A stretch of DNA of 61,251 nt, from contig NZ_KE384055.1 of assembly GCF_000423585.1 (NCBI RefSeq), forward strand, positions 1-61,251, given 5' to 3'. Below, piece by piece: positions 18,849 through 28,767 of the stretch (position 1 is its first letter; each line of letters starts with the position of its first letter). Source of the stretch: Salinimicrobium xinjiangense DSM 19287 (GTDB lineage: Bacteria > Bacteroidota > Bacteroidia > Flavobacteriales > Flavobacteriaceae). The notes beneath the pieces are model-generated. The model had not been told where the DNA came from, did not search any database, and saw only the letters and a program-made list of their open reading frames with translations. A program made the position numbers and the translations under genes.

Positions 18849-19271
18849 ATGAAAAGATACTTTTTAAACTTGGGACTTGGAGCACTAGCCTTTGCTGCTG
18901 TTGTTTCATGTAAAAATGGAGAAGAACGTGAAGTTGATGACGTTGCACCGGTTGGTGAGATCGAAGCGACTTCAGATAATATTTCCGGTCAGCAGGTTTC
19001 CGGTCAGGAAACTAAAGAACTTGAGAATACTCAGTTGGTGCCTTCCGGCACTTACACCGGGGAAGCAATTATAGTCGATTCTCAACAGAAGGAGGTTTAT
19101 GTAAGGCTAAACGACACCACTACAATTGAACTGTATTTCTCGAACGATACTCAAATCATGAGAAACGGTGAGCAGGTTCAGTTTGATGCCCTACAGCAAG
19201 GGCAAACTTTGGAGGTTGAGGTTGAAAGAAGCGGAGAATCTCTTAAGCCAAAGAGAGTTTCCATAAAATAA
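18849..19271 (+). CDS. Small hypothetical lipoprotein
   Basis: A 140-residue protein with a lipoprotein signal peptide: MKRYFLNLGLGALAFAAVVSC, with the acylated cysteine at 21. An acidic stretch follows the cysteine (EEREVDD), a charge pattern that in Bacteroidetes often favours surface exposure, though the exact export motif is not met. The mature part has an acidic/serine-rich linker and a ~75-residue C-terminal region predicted to be beta-rich (GTYTGEAIIVDSQQKEVYVRL). I do not recognise the family. It is monocistronic, with its own -7 box and terminator. Confidence 0.75.
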   Translation: MKRYFLNLGLGALAFAAVVSCKNGEEREVDDVAPVGEIEATSDNISGQQVSGQETKELENTQLVPSGTYTGEAIIVDSQQKEVYVRLNDTTTIELYFSNDTQIMRNGEQVQFDALQQGQTLEVEVERSGESLKPKRVSIK

Positions 19272-19301
19272 GAGTCTTAGAATTCTTCAAAAAGCAAAAT
19301 G

Positions 19302-19333
19302 AAAATCCGCAGTGAGAGCTGCGGATTTTTTTA
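19302..19333 (+). terminator. Terminator between the lipoprotein and subtilase genes
   Basis: AAAATCCGCAG pairs with CTGCGGATTTT around a 6-base loop, followed by a T run on the plus strand. A run of A on the other side allows use in both directions by the two convergent genes. Confidence 0.88.
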
Positions 19334-19347
19334 TTGTTTATCCTGTT

Positions 19348-21420
19348 TTAAAATTGAACAGTCACTTCATTAGAACAGGAGGAGGTTCCCGATCCACATA
19401 TCTTATATGTAAGAGTACCACTACCTTTCATATCTGTGAAATCCCAGTAATATCCCGAATTAGGTATTTTTTTGTAAAAAGTGCCATTCCGGAAAATATC
19501 GATCTCCTGTTCAGGAACAGAAGACCAGGTGAGCAAAGTTCGCCATTTCCCTTTCTCTTTAGATCCTTCGGCCGTGAGTTCATATTCTGCAGTGGGTGGT
19601 TCCTGGTCTCCTACAGTTATACTCTTTGTATGACTGCTACTACTTCCTCCATTGTCGGTGACAATTAATTTAACTGAATAACTTCCCGCTTCATTGAAGG
19701 AATGAAATGGGTTTTGTTCTGATGAAAAGGTATTATCTCCAAAGTCCCAATCCCAGGCCACTATTGATCCATCCGGATCGCTGCTGGTGTCGGTAAATTG
19801 GACATCAAGGACATTAATTGAGTAATTAAATCCTGCAGAAGGTGATGCATTTACGGGCTCGGTACCGCCGTCTCCAAATATTAGCGTTATCTCCTCAGAA
19901 CAATTGTCATAGCCCACCTCACATATTTGAAGGATATAAGTGGCATTTCTGCCTTTATCCCGAAGTCTTATTTGCTGTTCTCCATCGTTATAATGTTCTG
20001 TAAAATGCACTACCCCGTCTTCAATAATCCGAATGCTATGTGCTTCTGTGAGATTCCAGGTGAGATTGGCAACATAGTTTGACCTAACTTTTTCTCCTGT
20101 GGCCTGGAACATAAGATCTGGCGGAGTTGGCGGAACAAATTCTACAGGCTCCCATAGACTGTAAAGCAGGTTATTTGGCCCCGAGGGAACATTTGAAATT
20201 AAGTTGGGCGTTGTATTTTCGACTATTGCCGAATGTACCTGGGCAGGGGTCGAGGTTGGATTAACTTCCAGGAAGAGAGCAACAACTCCCGCTACGTGGG
20301 GAGCTGACATCGAAGTACCATTGTACAATTTATAGGAAACATCATCCTCGTTTGATGCAGAAGAAATAGAAACGCCAGGCGCATACAGGTCGAGGCAGGT
20401 TCCATAGCTTGAGAAACTGGCTCTGTTGTTATCGATATCACTAGCACCTACTGTTATAGCTTCTGTTACTCTTGCAGGACTGTTTTTGCATGCGTCATCA
20501 TTGCTATTTCCAGCCGAGATAGTAAAATTTAAACCTGCGGCTATAGCGTTGCTCACAGCTGCATCTGTTGCAACCTGATTTTCCGGATCATCAGTGAAAC
20601 CAAGACTCATGTTGACTACTGCAGGATACGCAGCGTTAGCGGTTATCCAATCTATAGCAGCAACATATCTTGAGCGAGGTGTAGCTCCTGTACAGCCAAA
20701 AACTCTTACGGAAACTAGATTAACATTTTTTGCGACTCCCACAGTATTACCTCCTACCGTTCCTGCAACGTGTGTACCATGACCCATGCAATCCTCCCCC
20801 GGTTCCTGCTCCGGATCAGTATTTTCCGGATCATCTTGAAGGACAAAGTCATATCCCAGACTAGCTCTTCCACCAAATTCATTATGAGAATATCTAATAC
20901 CCGAGTCGATAATATACGCCGTCACTCCTGTTCCCGATGCCGTAAAGGCATAGGCTCTATTTAACAGACTTTCCCGCTGGTCAATTTTATCAAGACCCCA
21001 AACCGGGTATTGTTGAACAGCGACTTCACCAGAAGGATAGATGTATGAATCCGGTTCAATATTTTCCACACGAGGATCTTTTCGCAGTTTTTCAACTTGT
21101 TTATCTGTTAGTTTTGCAGCAAACCCGGTAAGAACATGGCTGTACTTTCTGCTAATATTAGCTTCCGGCATCTGTCCCACTTCTTTTGAAAGGGCTTCAA
21201 GAGCTGCAAGAGCCTGTGGATTTTCCTTGCCCGGGAGAGTAGAGAGCACTACAATGTAGTGACCTTCTATTATATCATTTTTTTCTGCTTTTGGTGTCGA
21301 AAGGTCATATGTTATATCCTCCGCTTCCAACAACGGATCCTTAGAACATGATAGAATAAGGCACAGGCTTAAAACAAATAAAGCTCCAAAACAAAAATGT
21401 GAGATCACTGAATCTTTCAT
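19348..21420 (-). CDS. Lipoprotein subtilisin-like protease (S8) with PKD domain
   Basis: A 690-residue secreted serine protease, proteinase K-like. The start is set at 21420, where MKDSVISHF opens a lipoprotein signal with lipobox cysteine C25 (LILSC). An inhibitor-I9 propeptide spans about 51-130. The S8 catalytic triad is complete: D172, H214 in GHGTHVAG, and S370 in GTSMSAPHVAG, with the oxyanion asparagine N305. A fibronectin-like region (about 435-515), a PKD domain (about 525-605, with WDFGD) and a second beta-rich domain end the protein. No type IX secretion tail is evident, so it is probably lipid-anchored to the outer membrane. It is transcribed divergently from the AraC gene. Confidence 0.93.
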   Translation of the reverse strand: MKDSVISHFCFGALFVLSLCLILSCSKDPLLEAEDITYDLSTPKAEKNDIIEGHYIVVLSTLPGKENPQALAALEALSKEVGQMPEANISRKYSHVLTGFAAKLTDKQVEKLRKDPRVENIEPDSYIYPSGEVAVQQYPVWGLDKIDQRESLLNRAYAFTASGTGVTAYIIDSGIRYSHNEFGGRASLGYDFVLQDDPENTDPEQEPGEDCMGHGTHVAGTVGGNTVGVAKNVNLVSVRVFGCTGATPRSRYVAAIDWITANAAYPAVVNMSLGFTDDPENQVATDAAVSNAIAAGLNFTISAGNSNDDACKNSPARVTEAITVGASDIDNNRASFSSYGTCLDLYAPGVSISSASNEDDVSYKLYNGTSMSAPHVAGVVALFLEVNPTSTPAQVHSAIVENTTPNLISNVPSGPNNLLYSLWEPVEFVPPTPPDLMFQATGEKVRSNYVANLTWNLTEAHSIRIIEDGVVHFTEHYNDGEQQIRLRDKGRNATYILQICEVGYDNCSEEITLIFGDGGTEPVNASPSAGFNYSINVLDVQFTDTSSDPDGSIVAWDWDFGDNTFSSEQNPFHSFNEAGSYSVKLIVTDNGGSSSSHTKSITVGDQEPPTAEYELTAEGSKEKGKWRTLLTWSSVPEQEIDIFRNGTFYKKIPNSGYYWDFTDMKGSGTLTYKICGSGTSSCSNEVTVQF

Positions 21421-21670
21421 AATTATTAATTTAAGTTGTGTTAGGTGTAAAATCGTAGGGAGGAAATTCAGAGAAACCATTATTACCTGCTAACCTGCGA
21501 AAAGTGCTTCTCGTCGACTTTTCTTTATAATAAATTAATTATCAGATATTTAGGTTATCTTTAAAAGATAAAACTATACAATTTCTATTTTGTAACATTG
21601 GAGATTTCGGACATTCCCTAAAAGTCCTGTAAAGATCTTCAACTCTGTCTGGTTTGCTGAATGTTGACAA

Positions 21671-22510
21671 ATGATTGAACTCTTTTCTGAGGAAATAGAC
21701 CTGGAGGTACCGGCCAAACTGCGGGGTCTTGTACTGGCGTTTATTCTTGGAGAAACCGGTAAGATTATTCAGGAGAGGATTCCAATGTACCCCACTGGTC
21801 TTCCATTGTTGGTAAATCTTTTCGGAAGTATTCCGCTCGTAACAGTTAACGGAAAAAAAATTCAAATCACATCACGTATTCTTCTCACCGGCCAGATCTG
21901 TGGTGCCGAGATCCATTCTTACTTCGACGGTTTTTACAAACAGTTGGGAATAGTTCTTTATCCATCTGCTCCTTATTATCTTTTTCATAAAGGCGGTGAG
22001 GACTTAATAAACAATTTAACGCCTTTTGGGGAAATTTCTCCCATAAATTCTGCGATGTTAAATAAAAATTTAACCGTGGAAAAATTGTCTAAGACAGAGC
22101 GGCTCGGAAAACTTGTAGATCACCTGGAGCTTTTAGAGGAGAATCGTTTGCCTCGCATAGAATGGTTGGAAGAATCCTTATCCCAAATATTCAAAGAGAA
22201 TGGAAAAATTGATCAGAAAGATCTTCTGGAAAATTCAGGTGTAGGTTCCCGACATTTTAGAAGGATTTTTAAAAAGGTAATTGGAGTGTCACCCAAGTAC
22301 TTTTGTAAGGTGATACAAATGAACACTGCCTTTGAAGCCATCAACAATTCAGATCCTGTAGAGTTACATCATATTGCACTCGATTGTGGTTATTATGATC
22401 AATCCCATTTTATTAATGATTTCCGGAATATGTTTGGATCGAGTCCTGAAAAATTTCTCAACGGTAAACATGCCTATATCAAGAATTTTATGGGAAGAAG
22501 GGGAACCTGA
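21671..22510 (+). CDS. AraC-family transcriptional regulator
   Basis: A 279-residue regulator. The C-terminal ~100 residues form the AraC double helix-turn-helix, with RHFRRIFKKVIGVSPKYF and the signature ALDCGYYDQSHFINDFR followed by GSSPEKF. The N-terminal ~150 residues lack obvious cupin motifs but look like the small ligand/partner domain (DUF6597-like) common in Bacteroidetes AraC proteins. The inducer cannot be predicted. It is divergent from the subtilase gene across 250 bases, so regulation of the protease is possible but unproven. Confidence 0.88.
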   Translation: MIELFSEEIDLEVPAKLRGLVLAFILGETGKIIQERIPMYPTGLPLLVNLFGSIPLVTVNGKKIQITSRILLTGQICGAEIHSYFDGFYKQLGIVLYPSAPYYLFHKGGEDLINNLTPFGEISPINSAMLNKNLTVEKLSKTERLGKLVDHLELLEENRLPRIEWLEESLSQIFKENGKIDQKDLLENSGVGSRHFRRIFKKVIGVSPKYFCKVIQMNTAFEAINNSDPVELHHIALDCGYYDQSHFINDFRNMFGSSPEKFLNGKHAYIKNFMGRRGT

Positions 22511-22773
22511 ATATTCCGGGAGTAGCTATTAAATTCTTTTCTATTCTAACCCGGGGAAAAAACATTAAAAACTGAATTGAATTATAATGTTAAACTAAAA
22601 TTAATCCATCCTTTTTAATTCACATCTCCTACTGTTACGAAGGTTTTTATTTCCCGTGTTTTTTCCCTGACCGGGACTTATATAAGATTTAGGAAAAATT
22701 TATCAACGCCTGAAGCTTTTTTGAAGAGCTATATATTATCTTAAGTAAAGGAGTTTAATGAATTTCGAAAAAA

Positions 22774-23803
22774 ATGGAAAAACTGAACGACCCATTCAGA
22801 AATATTATTGTCATTGGTGCATCTGCAGGCGGAATTCCTGCTGTGAATAATCTTCTTTCCGGTTTTACATCCGAAATGGATGTTGCTGTTATAGTTGTAA
22901 TTCACGTTTCACGAAATCAAACAGTAAGCACATAGCCAGTAGCTTCCAAAGAAATTCTACTCTCACTGCTCAAGTTGCAGAAAAAGGGATGACTATTCAA
23001 AAAGGTCATTTATATGTTGCTCCTCCCGAGCATCAGCTAATGGTTAAAAATAATAGAATTCTTCTCACTACCGGGCCGCATGAAAATAAGTACCGTCCCT
23101 CCATTGATGTTCTTTTTCGTTCTGCCGCAGTTCATTACCGTAACCGGGCGATCGGCATAATTTTGTCAGATTATTTGAGGATGGTACTTCGGGGATGCAT
23201 ACTATAAAGAAGTGTGGGGGAATCTGTATAATTCAGGATCCGGCGGAGGCCCAGTTTTCAGACATGCCCAGAAGCGTGCTTAATAAGATTGAGGTAGATC
23301 ACAAGGCTAATCTCGATGAGATGCCTTCAATAATTAAAGAAATATTAGGGCAACCCCTTCCACCGGAAATACCGGTCCCCAGGGAAATTAGCATCGAAGC
23401 TGAATTAACAGAAAAAATGATGACAGATATTAATCAAATAAAGAAAATTGCAGATCACACAGATTTTACCTGTCCCGATTGCGGAGGTGGACTGTGGGCT
23501 ATTAAAAATGATCCTGTACACCGCTATAGATGTCATACGGGACATGTCTATACAGAGAATAAACTACACGACCTGCAGGATGGGAACATTGAGGAGTCTC
23601 TTTGGGTGAGTATTCGCATGCTGGAGGAAAAAGAAAATCTTCTTCTTTTGATGGCGAAGCGTGAAGGTGAAGACGAGCAAACGGGAATCTCCTCTTTTCA
23701 CCAGGAAAGGGTGGATGTTATTAGAAAACACATAGACCGTTTAAGATCTTTGTTGTCTGCTTTAAATGAAGACCTGCACCGAAATTTACCTCCTGCCGGT
23801 TGA
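22774..23803 (+). pseudogene. CheB-type methylesterase gene broken by two one-base deletions
   Basis: The three reading-frame pieces join into one CheB-like protein-glutamate methylesterase with a C-terminal zinc-ribbon extension. Piece 1 from 22774 has the nucleophile motif GASAGG and VIHVSR, then shifts near 22915; restoring one A gives RKSNSKHIASSF. Piece 2 has the YVAPPEHQL segment, then shifts near 23178; restoring one G gives YLEDGTSGMHTI, the catalytic aspartate region. Piece 3 holds the VDHKANLDEMP segment and CPDCGGG...CHTGH zinc ribbon (about 23470-23560). No receiver domain is present. Both losses are next to homopolymers, so sequencing error remains possible. It converges on a receiver gene. 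Confidence 0.82.
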
Positions 23804-23826
23804 CCTGCTTTTTGTACCAGTATATC

Positions 23827-24216
23827 TCAGGTACTTTTCCTTGTTTTGTTGTTAAGTGCCTTTTCAAGTGTCCGGAGTAGATCATTTATTTCGAAAGGTT
23901 TGGAAATGAAACCATCGGCACCTGCATTTTTGCAGGTTTGGCTCACTCCTGTTAGTGCAGTCATCATAATAATAGGAATATCTGAAATTTCTTTATCATC
24001 CTTCAATTCTGCACAAATTTCTGTACCGTCTACTCCTGAAAGCCGCACGTCCAAAAGAATAATATCGGCATTATATTTTTGTATATTCTTTTTTGCCTGC
24101 AAAGGTTTATCGGAGACGACAGCCTTATAATCACTAAACTCCAGCAGTGTTTTTAACATTTCACCAATTCCGGGATCGTCATCAATAATTAGAACATTAG
24201 CCTTTGCATTTTTCAT
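23827..24216 (-). CDS. Stand-alone response-regulator receiver protein
   Basis: A 129-residue single receiver (REC) domain without an output domain. The acidic pocket (IIDDD, 11-13), phosphoacceptor D56 in LLDVRLSG, the conserved switch threonine in MMTAL, and the lysine in SKPFE are all present, so phosphorylation is expected. It starts 1 base after the stop of the CheB-CheR kinase gene upstream on the same strand, which implies co-transcription and that the kinase is its partner. It may act as a phosphorelay intermediate or by protein binding, as no DNA-binding domain exists. Confidence 0.92.
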   Translation of the reverse strand: MKNAKANVLIIDDDPGIGEMLKTLLEFSDYKAVVSDKPLQAKKNIQKYNADIILLDVRLSGVDGTEICAELKDDKEISDIPIIMMTALTGVSQTCKNAGADGFISKPFEINDLLRTLEKALNNKTRKST

Positions 24217-24217
24217 A

Positions 24218-27200
24218 TCAGTTCTTTATTGCATTTGGTAAGGTAAAAGTGAAGACAGAGCCTTTTCCAAAATTACTTTTCACTAAAATTTTTCCTCCGT
24301 GTCGCTCCACGATTTCCTGGGCCAGGAACAACCCTATTCCCAAGCCGGCATAGGTTTCTTCGCTTTTTCCTTCAACACGGTGAAAACGCTTGAAAATTTC
24401 CTTTTGATCCTTTTCGCTTATTCCAATTCCCTGATCTGTCACACTCACAGCAGCTACTTTTTCCTCAATCTCAAAGATCTTTACTTTAACGGTTCTGCTT
24501 TCCGGAGAATATTTAATGGCATTCGTGACAAGATTAATGATTACCTGGCCAATTCTATCTTTATCTGCCTCCACCCGAAAGTTTGCTTCCTCTTTAATTT
24601 CGATTTTATGGACAATTTCTGTTCGGTTAATATCTTGAATAGTTTCCTTCACAAGATCGTTTAAATTCAGGTTTGTCTTCTTAAGGTCCAGTTTATTTTC
24701 CTCAATTCTGGAGAGGTCCAGAATTTCAGAAATTAACCGGGTTAATCTACTTACCTGTTCATTGATGCGATAAAGTGAAGGTTCAATGGGGAGTTGATTT
24801 AAATCCTGTTGTTTTTGCTGCAGTAAGCTAAGAAGTAGCTGCACGTAACCTTTAATTGAAGTTATAGGAGTTTTGAGTTCATGGCTTACCAATTGCAAAA
24901 ATCCTTCTTTCCGCTTCTCTTCTTCCTTAAACTTTTCGATCTCTGTAGTTGCCCCAATCCAATTTTTTATTTTTCCTTCTTCATCTTTAATAGCAATTGC
25001 ACGGGTACTATGCCATCTGTAATCTCCTTTTTTATCCCGGAGCCTCATTTCCATCTCCAGTTCTACACCGGTTTCGGCACTCTTTTTCCATTTTGTTATA
25101 GTTTCAGGAAGGTCATCAGGATGGACCAGTTCTAACCAGCCCCTTTCCAGTAATTCTTCATGACTCCAGCCGGTGTAGTCGAGCCAGTTCTTATTATAGT
25201 AAGTAACTTCTCCCTCTGCATTCGCATTGGTGACCTTCTCGGGGATAAGCTCTGTAAATTGCCTGAATTGTTCACTGCTCTTTATCAGCGTTTTTTCTGC
25301 CTGTTTATGGGTTTCAATATTGGTATTGGTTCCAAACCATTTCATGATCTCTCCATCTGAACCAAACAGCGGGAGCGCTTTTGCCAGAAACCAGTTGTAG
25401 TTACCCTCTGCGTCCATTAATCTATACTCTATTGAAAAAGGATCTCCGCTTTTAAGACATTCTTCCCAGTGTTCTTTCACACCTCTTTTATCATCAGAAT
25501 GGACAAAATCAAGCCACTTATCTATTTCAGAATCAGTATTGGCAGACCCGGTATAGCTTTTCCATCTGGAATTGTAGAATTCGGGTTTTCCCTTAGCATT
25601 GGTGATCCAGATCAATTGTGGGATCGTCTCAACCAAAAGTCTGAACCTGAATTCACTTTTTTCAAGAGATTTCTCGGCCATTCTTTTATCGGTGATGTCT
25701 CCAAAAACCAGTAAGACCAGTTTTTCTCCGCCTTCTTCTCTTACCACTTCCCTGGCATTGATGAGCATTGTGCGTTCCCCTACAACAGGAAATTCCTGGG
25801 TGATCTCGTAGTTTGATATGGGAATTTTTTCCTGGAGGACCTGCTTTAGTAGTTTCTCAAGTTCGGGCAGGTCCCAGTCCCTGTTACCAAGGCTTAAGAG
25901 AGATTTATTCTCAACTGCAGCTTCAGATGTTCTAAAGGTCCTGTAGAATACTTTGTTGGCTGATTTGATCCTGAGACTACTATCAAGCACAAGCCATGGT
26001 TCTCTTACTGTTTCCAGGATGTCAACTGCAAAATTCTTCGCCGTTGTAAGATTTCTGTTCATGCTTAGCAGCTCCTGATTAAGGCTGGTAAGTTCCTCGT
26101 TGGTGCTTTGCAGTTCTTCTTTACTTGTTTCCAGTTCCTCGTTGAGGGTTTGGAGCTCTTCGCTTCCGCTCTGTAGCTCCTCATTGGCACTTTGCAACTC
26201 CTCGTTAGTAGCTTCCTGGTCTTCGGTAATGCTGCGCATGTCCTCCCGTGCCTGTGCGAGTTCTCTTTCAAGCTGAAGAATTAGCCGGTCTTTTTCATCT
26301 GCACTACTTTCTCCCGAATATGTTTTTCTTTCTATGTGCCTTAACTGCGGCATGTTTGGCTGCGCCTCAGGATCGTGAAATAATACTAAATGGTAAGGCT
26401 CTGCAAGGCCTGTCATGGGTATTGCTTCTATAGACAATGAACGCTGCTCTCCTCCTTCCTGTATTGGGATATTCTCACGAATTATAGATTCTCCCTGTTT
26501 TTTCGCATGATGGATTATGCTTCTCAGTTCAAAGGCCAGACCGGGTTTGGCCATTTTCATAAGGTTCAAATCAGGTTTCCCTGCCTGTGGTTCAAGATAT
26601 GAACCTGTACGGCCGCGAAAATGTACAATATCCATAGCCTCATCGACGACTACCCCTGCAGGTGTATAACGGTTTAAGATGATTTCATCTGCTGTACGCT
26701 GAAAGTCTGTTCGGGCATTTTCTGCCTTTACCGGCCGGCTATAATTCCGGATACTTTCTTCCCTGCGCTGTCCCGCAACCTGAATAAATTTTCCGGGGCG
26801 GTTCTTTGGTGTGAAAATTCTGTGATTTTTTTCTTCCGAATTAAAGAGATCGGGCGCATTTCCGGTTGTCTCAGATTTCCCCAGCAATAAATATCCCCAC
26901 TTTTGAAGGGCATAATGAAAGGTCGTAAGTGCCTTTTTTTGCAGGTAAGGCTGAAGGTATATGAGCACATTACGGCAGGAAATGATGTCCATTTTTCCGA
27001 ATGGCGGATCCTTTAGAAAATTATGATATGAAAAGATGCACATCTCGCGCACCTCCTTGTTGATCTGGTAATCATTATCACGTCGACCAAAGAAGCGTTC
27101 CAGGCGCAAAGGACCAATGTCTTCAACTTCGGCCTTCCTGTAGATTCCACTACGTGCCTTTTTTATTGCAGGTTCATTAATGTCGGTGCCAAAGATCTGC

Positions 27201-28255
27201 ACGTTGACATCAACATTATTTTCTTCTATGTATTCCAGTAGACATATAGCTATACTATATACTTCCTGACCTGTACTGCAGCCAGCCACCCAAATCCTCA
27301 CAGAATCTTGCCCGCTTTTGTTTTTAAAGATTTCAGGAAAAATTGAGCTGGAAATCCTGGCAAAAATCTCTTCATCTCTGAAAAAACTCGTGACCGGGAT
27401 CAAAAGATCCTGCTGTAGAATGTCCTGCTCGAGATGGTTTTCCCGTAGATGTTGCAGGTATTCTGCAGGGTTTTTTTTATTACTGAGGGCCATTCTGCGT
27501 AAGATCCTTCGACGAATGGTACTTTGCTTGTAGTATGTAAAGTCTATCCCTCTTCTAATTCGAAGTAATGCCAGGATCTGCTTATAAATATCTGCGTTCT
27601 CTGTTTCCAGTTTCTTTTCACCACCGTCTACTCCCAGGAAGCTTTCTGTCACTTCTAAGATTTTTTGGGGAATTTCCCTGGGAGGAAGAATAAAGTCCAC
27701 CACTCCTTCATCTATGGCCGAATGTGGCATCGAAGCATATTCTGCTGTATCTTCACTTTGAGCAAAGGTGATCCCTCCATTTTCTTTAATTGCCTTAAAG
27801 CCCGCTGTACCATCAGCTCCATTCCCGGTAAGAATAACACCAATAGAATGAGCCTGGTAAACTTCTGCAAGCGATTTGAAGAACAGATCTATGGGAAGAT
27901 TTACTGATCCATCCTTTTTTTCGGGTCGGGGACTGAGTTTAAGTTTGCCGTCATAAGACATCAGCATTCTATTGCTCGGAATAACATAAATATGATTAGC
28001 TTCGACCGAAAGATCGTCAGATATTTCAAAAACAGGTATTTCCGAACATTTTTGAAGCAGCTCAGGCAGCAGGCTTTCATGATTGGGATCCAGGTGTTGA
28101 ACAAGTACATAGGCCATTCCTGAATTATCCGGAATTGCCTGAATGAATTCCTTAAATGCAGCCAGACCTCCCGCCGATGCGCCTACTCCAACCACCGGAA
28201 ATGGATTGGCAGATTTTTTCAATTCACTTAATAAACTTTCTTTATCTGCAGGCAT
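24218..28255 (-). CDS. CheB-CheR-PAS hybrid sensor histidine kinase
   Basis: A 1345-residue soluble fusion. In order: a CheB methylesterase domain (about 18-205; S27 in GASAGG, H54, D148), a CheR methyltransferase domain (about 225-485; SAM motif AGCSTGQE, then ISCRNVLIYL), a linker with NEELQS-type coiled-coil repeats (about 655-735), three PAS domains (about 740-860, 870-985, 995-1110), a HisKA domain with phospho-acceptor H1125 (SHELKTP) and an HATPase_c domain ending at 1340 (DQGIGIS, GLGIGLF). CheB-CheR-PAS proteins are a known family. A full C-terminal kinase makes this a complete two-component sensor. There is no membrane helix. It is followed at once by a receiver gene. Confidence 0.95.
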   Translation of the reverse strand: MPADKESLLSELKKSANPFPVVGVGASAGGLAAFKEFIQAIPDNSGMAYVLVQHLDPNHESLLPELLQKCSEIPVFEISDDLSVEANHIYVIPSNRMLMSYDGKLKLSPRPEKKDGSVNLPIDLFFKSLAEVYQAHSIGVILTGNGADGTAGFKAIKENGGITFAQSEDTAEYASMPHSAIDEGVVDFILPPREIPQKILEVTESFLGVDGGEKKLETENADIYKQILALLRIRRGIDFTYYKQSTIRRRILRRMALSNKKNPAEYLQHLRENHLEQDILQQDLLIPVTSFFRDEEIFARISSSIFPEIFKNKSGQDSVRIWVAGCSTGQEVYSIAICLLEYIEENNVDVNVQIFGTDINEPAIKKARSGIYRKAEVEDIGPLRLERFFGRRDNDYQINKEVREMCIFSYHNFLKDPPFGKMDIISCRNVLIYLQPYLQKKALTTFHYALQKWGYLLLGKSETTGNAPDLFNSEEKNHRIFTPKNRPGKFIQVAGQRREESIRNYSRPVKAENARTDFQRTADEIILNRYTPAGVVVDEAMDIVHFRGRTGSYLEPQAGKPDLNLMKMAKPGLAFELRSIIHHAKKQGESIIRENIPIQEGGEQRSLSIEAIPMTGLAEPYHLVLFHDPEAQPNMPQLRHIERKTYSGESSADEKDRLILQLERELAQAREDMRSITEDQEATNEELQSANEELQSGSEELQTLNEELETSKEELQSTNEELTSLNQELLSMNRNLTTAKNFAVDILETVREPWLVLDSSLRIKSANKVFYRTFRTSEAAVENKSLLSLGNRDWDLPELEKLLKQVLQEKIPISNYEITQEFPVVGERTMLINAREVVREEGGEKLVLLVFGDITDKRMAEKSLEKSEFRFRLLVETIPQLIWITNAKGKPEFYNSRWKSYTGSANTDSEIDKWLDFVHSDDKRGVKEHWEECLKSGDPFSIEYRLMDAEGNYNWFLAKALPLFGSDGEIMKWFGTNTNIETHKQAEKTLIKSSEQFRQFTELIPEKVTNANAEGEVTYYNKNWLDYTGWSHEELLERGWLELVHPDDLPETITKWKKSAETGVELEMEMRLRDKKGDYRWHSTRAIAIKDEEGKIKNWIGATTEIEKFKEEEKRKEGFLQLVSHELKTPITSIKGYVQLLLSLLQQKQQDLNQLPIEPSLYRINEQVSRLTRLISEILDLSRIEENKLDLKKTNLNLNDLVKETIQDINRTEIVHKIEIKEEANFRVEADKDRIGQVIINLVTNAIKYSPESRTVKVKIFEIEEKVAAVSVTDQGIGISEKDQKEIFKRFHRVEGKSEETYAGLGIGLFLAQEIVERHGGKILVKSNFGKGSVFTFTLPNAIKN

Positions 28256-28767
28256 TATTTAATTCCAAATATTAAGGGCGTGAGGAGAAATCCACGGAAA
28301 TTTGCAGGGGGAGAAATGCGTGAATTCTTCAGATATGAAATATAGAACTTTAAAGCTTGTTTAGAAATTTTTTTAAAGAATTTTTTATAAAGAACAAGAG
28401 TCAGGAAAAAATCTGAACTCAACGGCCGGAACATTCGAGAGATGAGAATGAAATACATCGTGGCCCGGGAAGAATCCCGAGAGTAGGAGATTTTTGTTAA
28501 GATTTTTGACAAAATATTCTCCCCCCTCAAGTAGTTTAGAAATGTCTGTGGTCGGCACTAGCAGGCGGGTTAAGCAACTCCTTCTTTTAAATGGAATACA
28601 ATATTTGAAGAATACTGTTTTTCCAGTTAGTCTTAAGCCGCTGTTCAAAAAAAGTCAGCACCTATCTCTGCCAACCTTAATTTCCGGTACGGAGAAGCCT
28701 TGGAATATATGAACCAGAAGAGCTTTCCTGCTTCGTCCTTATATGCATAAAAATCCCTGTTATAGGT
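28256..28767. other. 512-base gap without a supportable gene
   Basis: Lies between the CheB-CheR kinase start and an upstream receiver gene on the same strand. Several overlapping 70-90-codon reading frames occur on both strands, but none has recognisable motifs or a lead over the others. A 39-codon minus-strand segment just after the receiver gene (DFYAYKDEAGKLFWF, about 28650-28755) reads like protein and could be a remnant of a decayed gene. The promoter of the kinase gene should lie here, but I see no exact -7 box close to its start. Confidence 0.4.

Noticed and set aside
28385-28712. Overlapping frames on both strands in the gap before the receiver gene
   Set aside because: Similar lengths on opposite strands, no motifs, and no promoter; kept only as a gap with a possible remnant.
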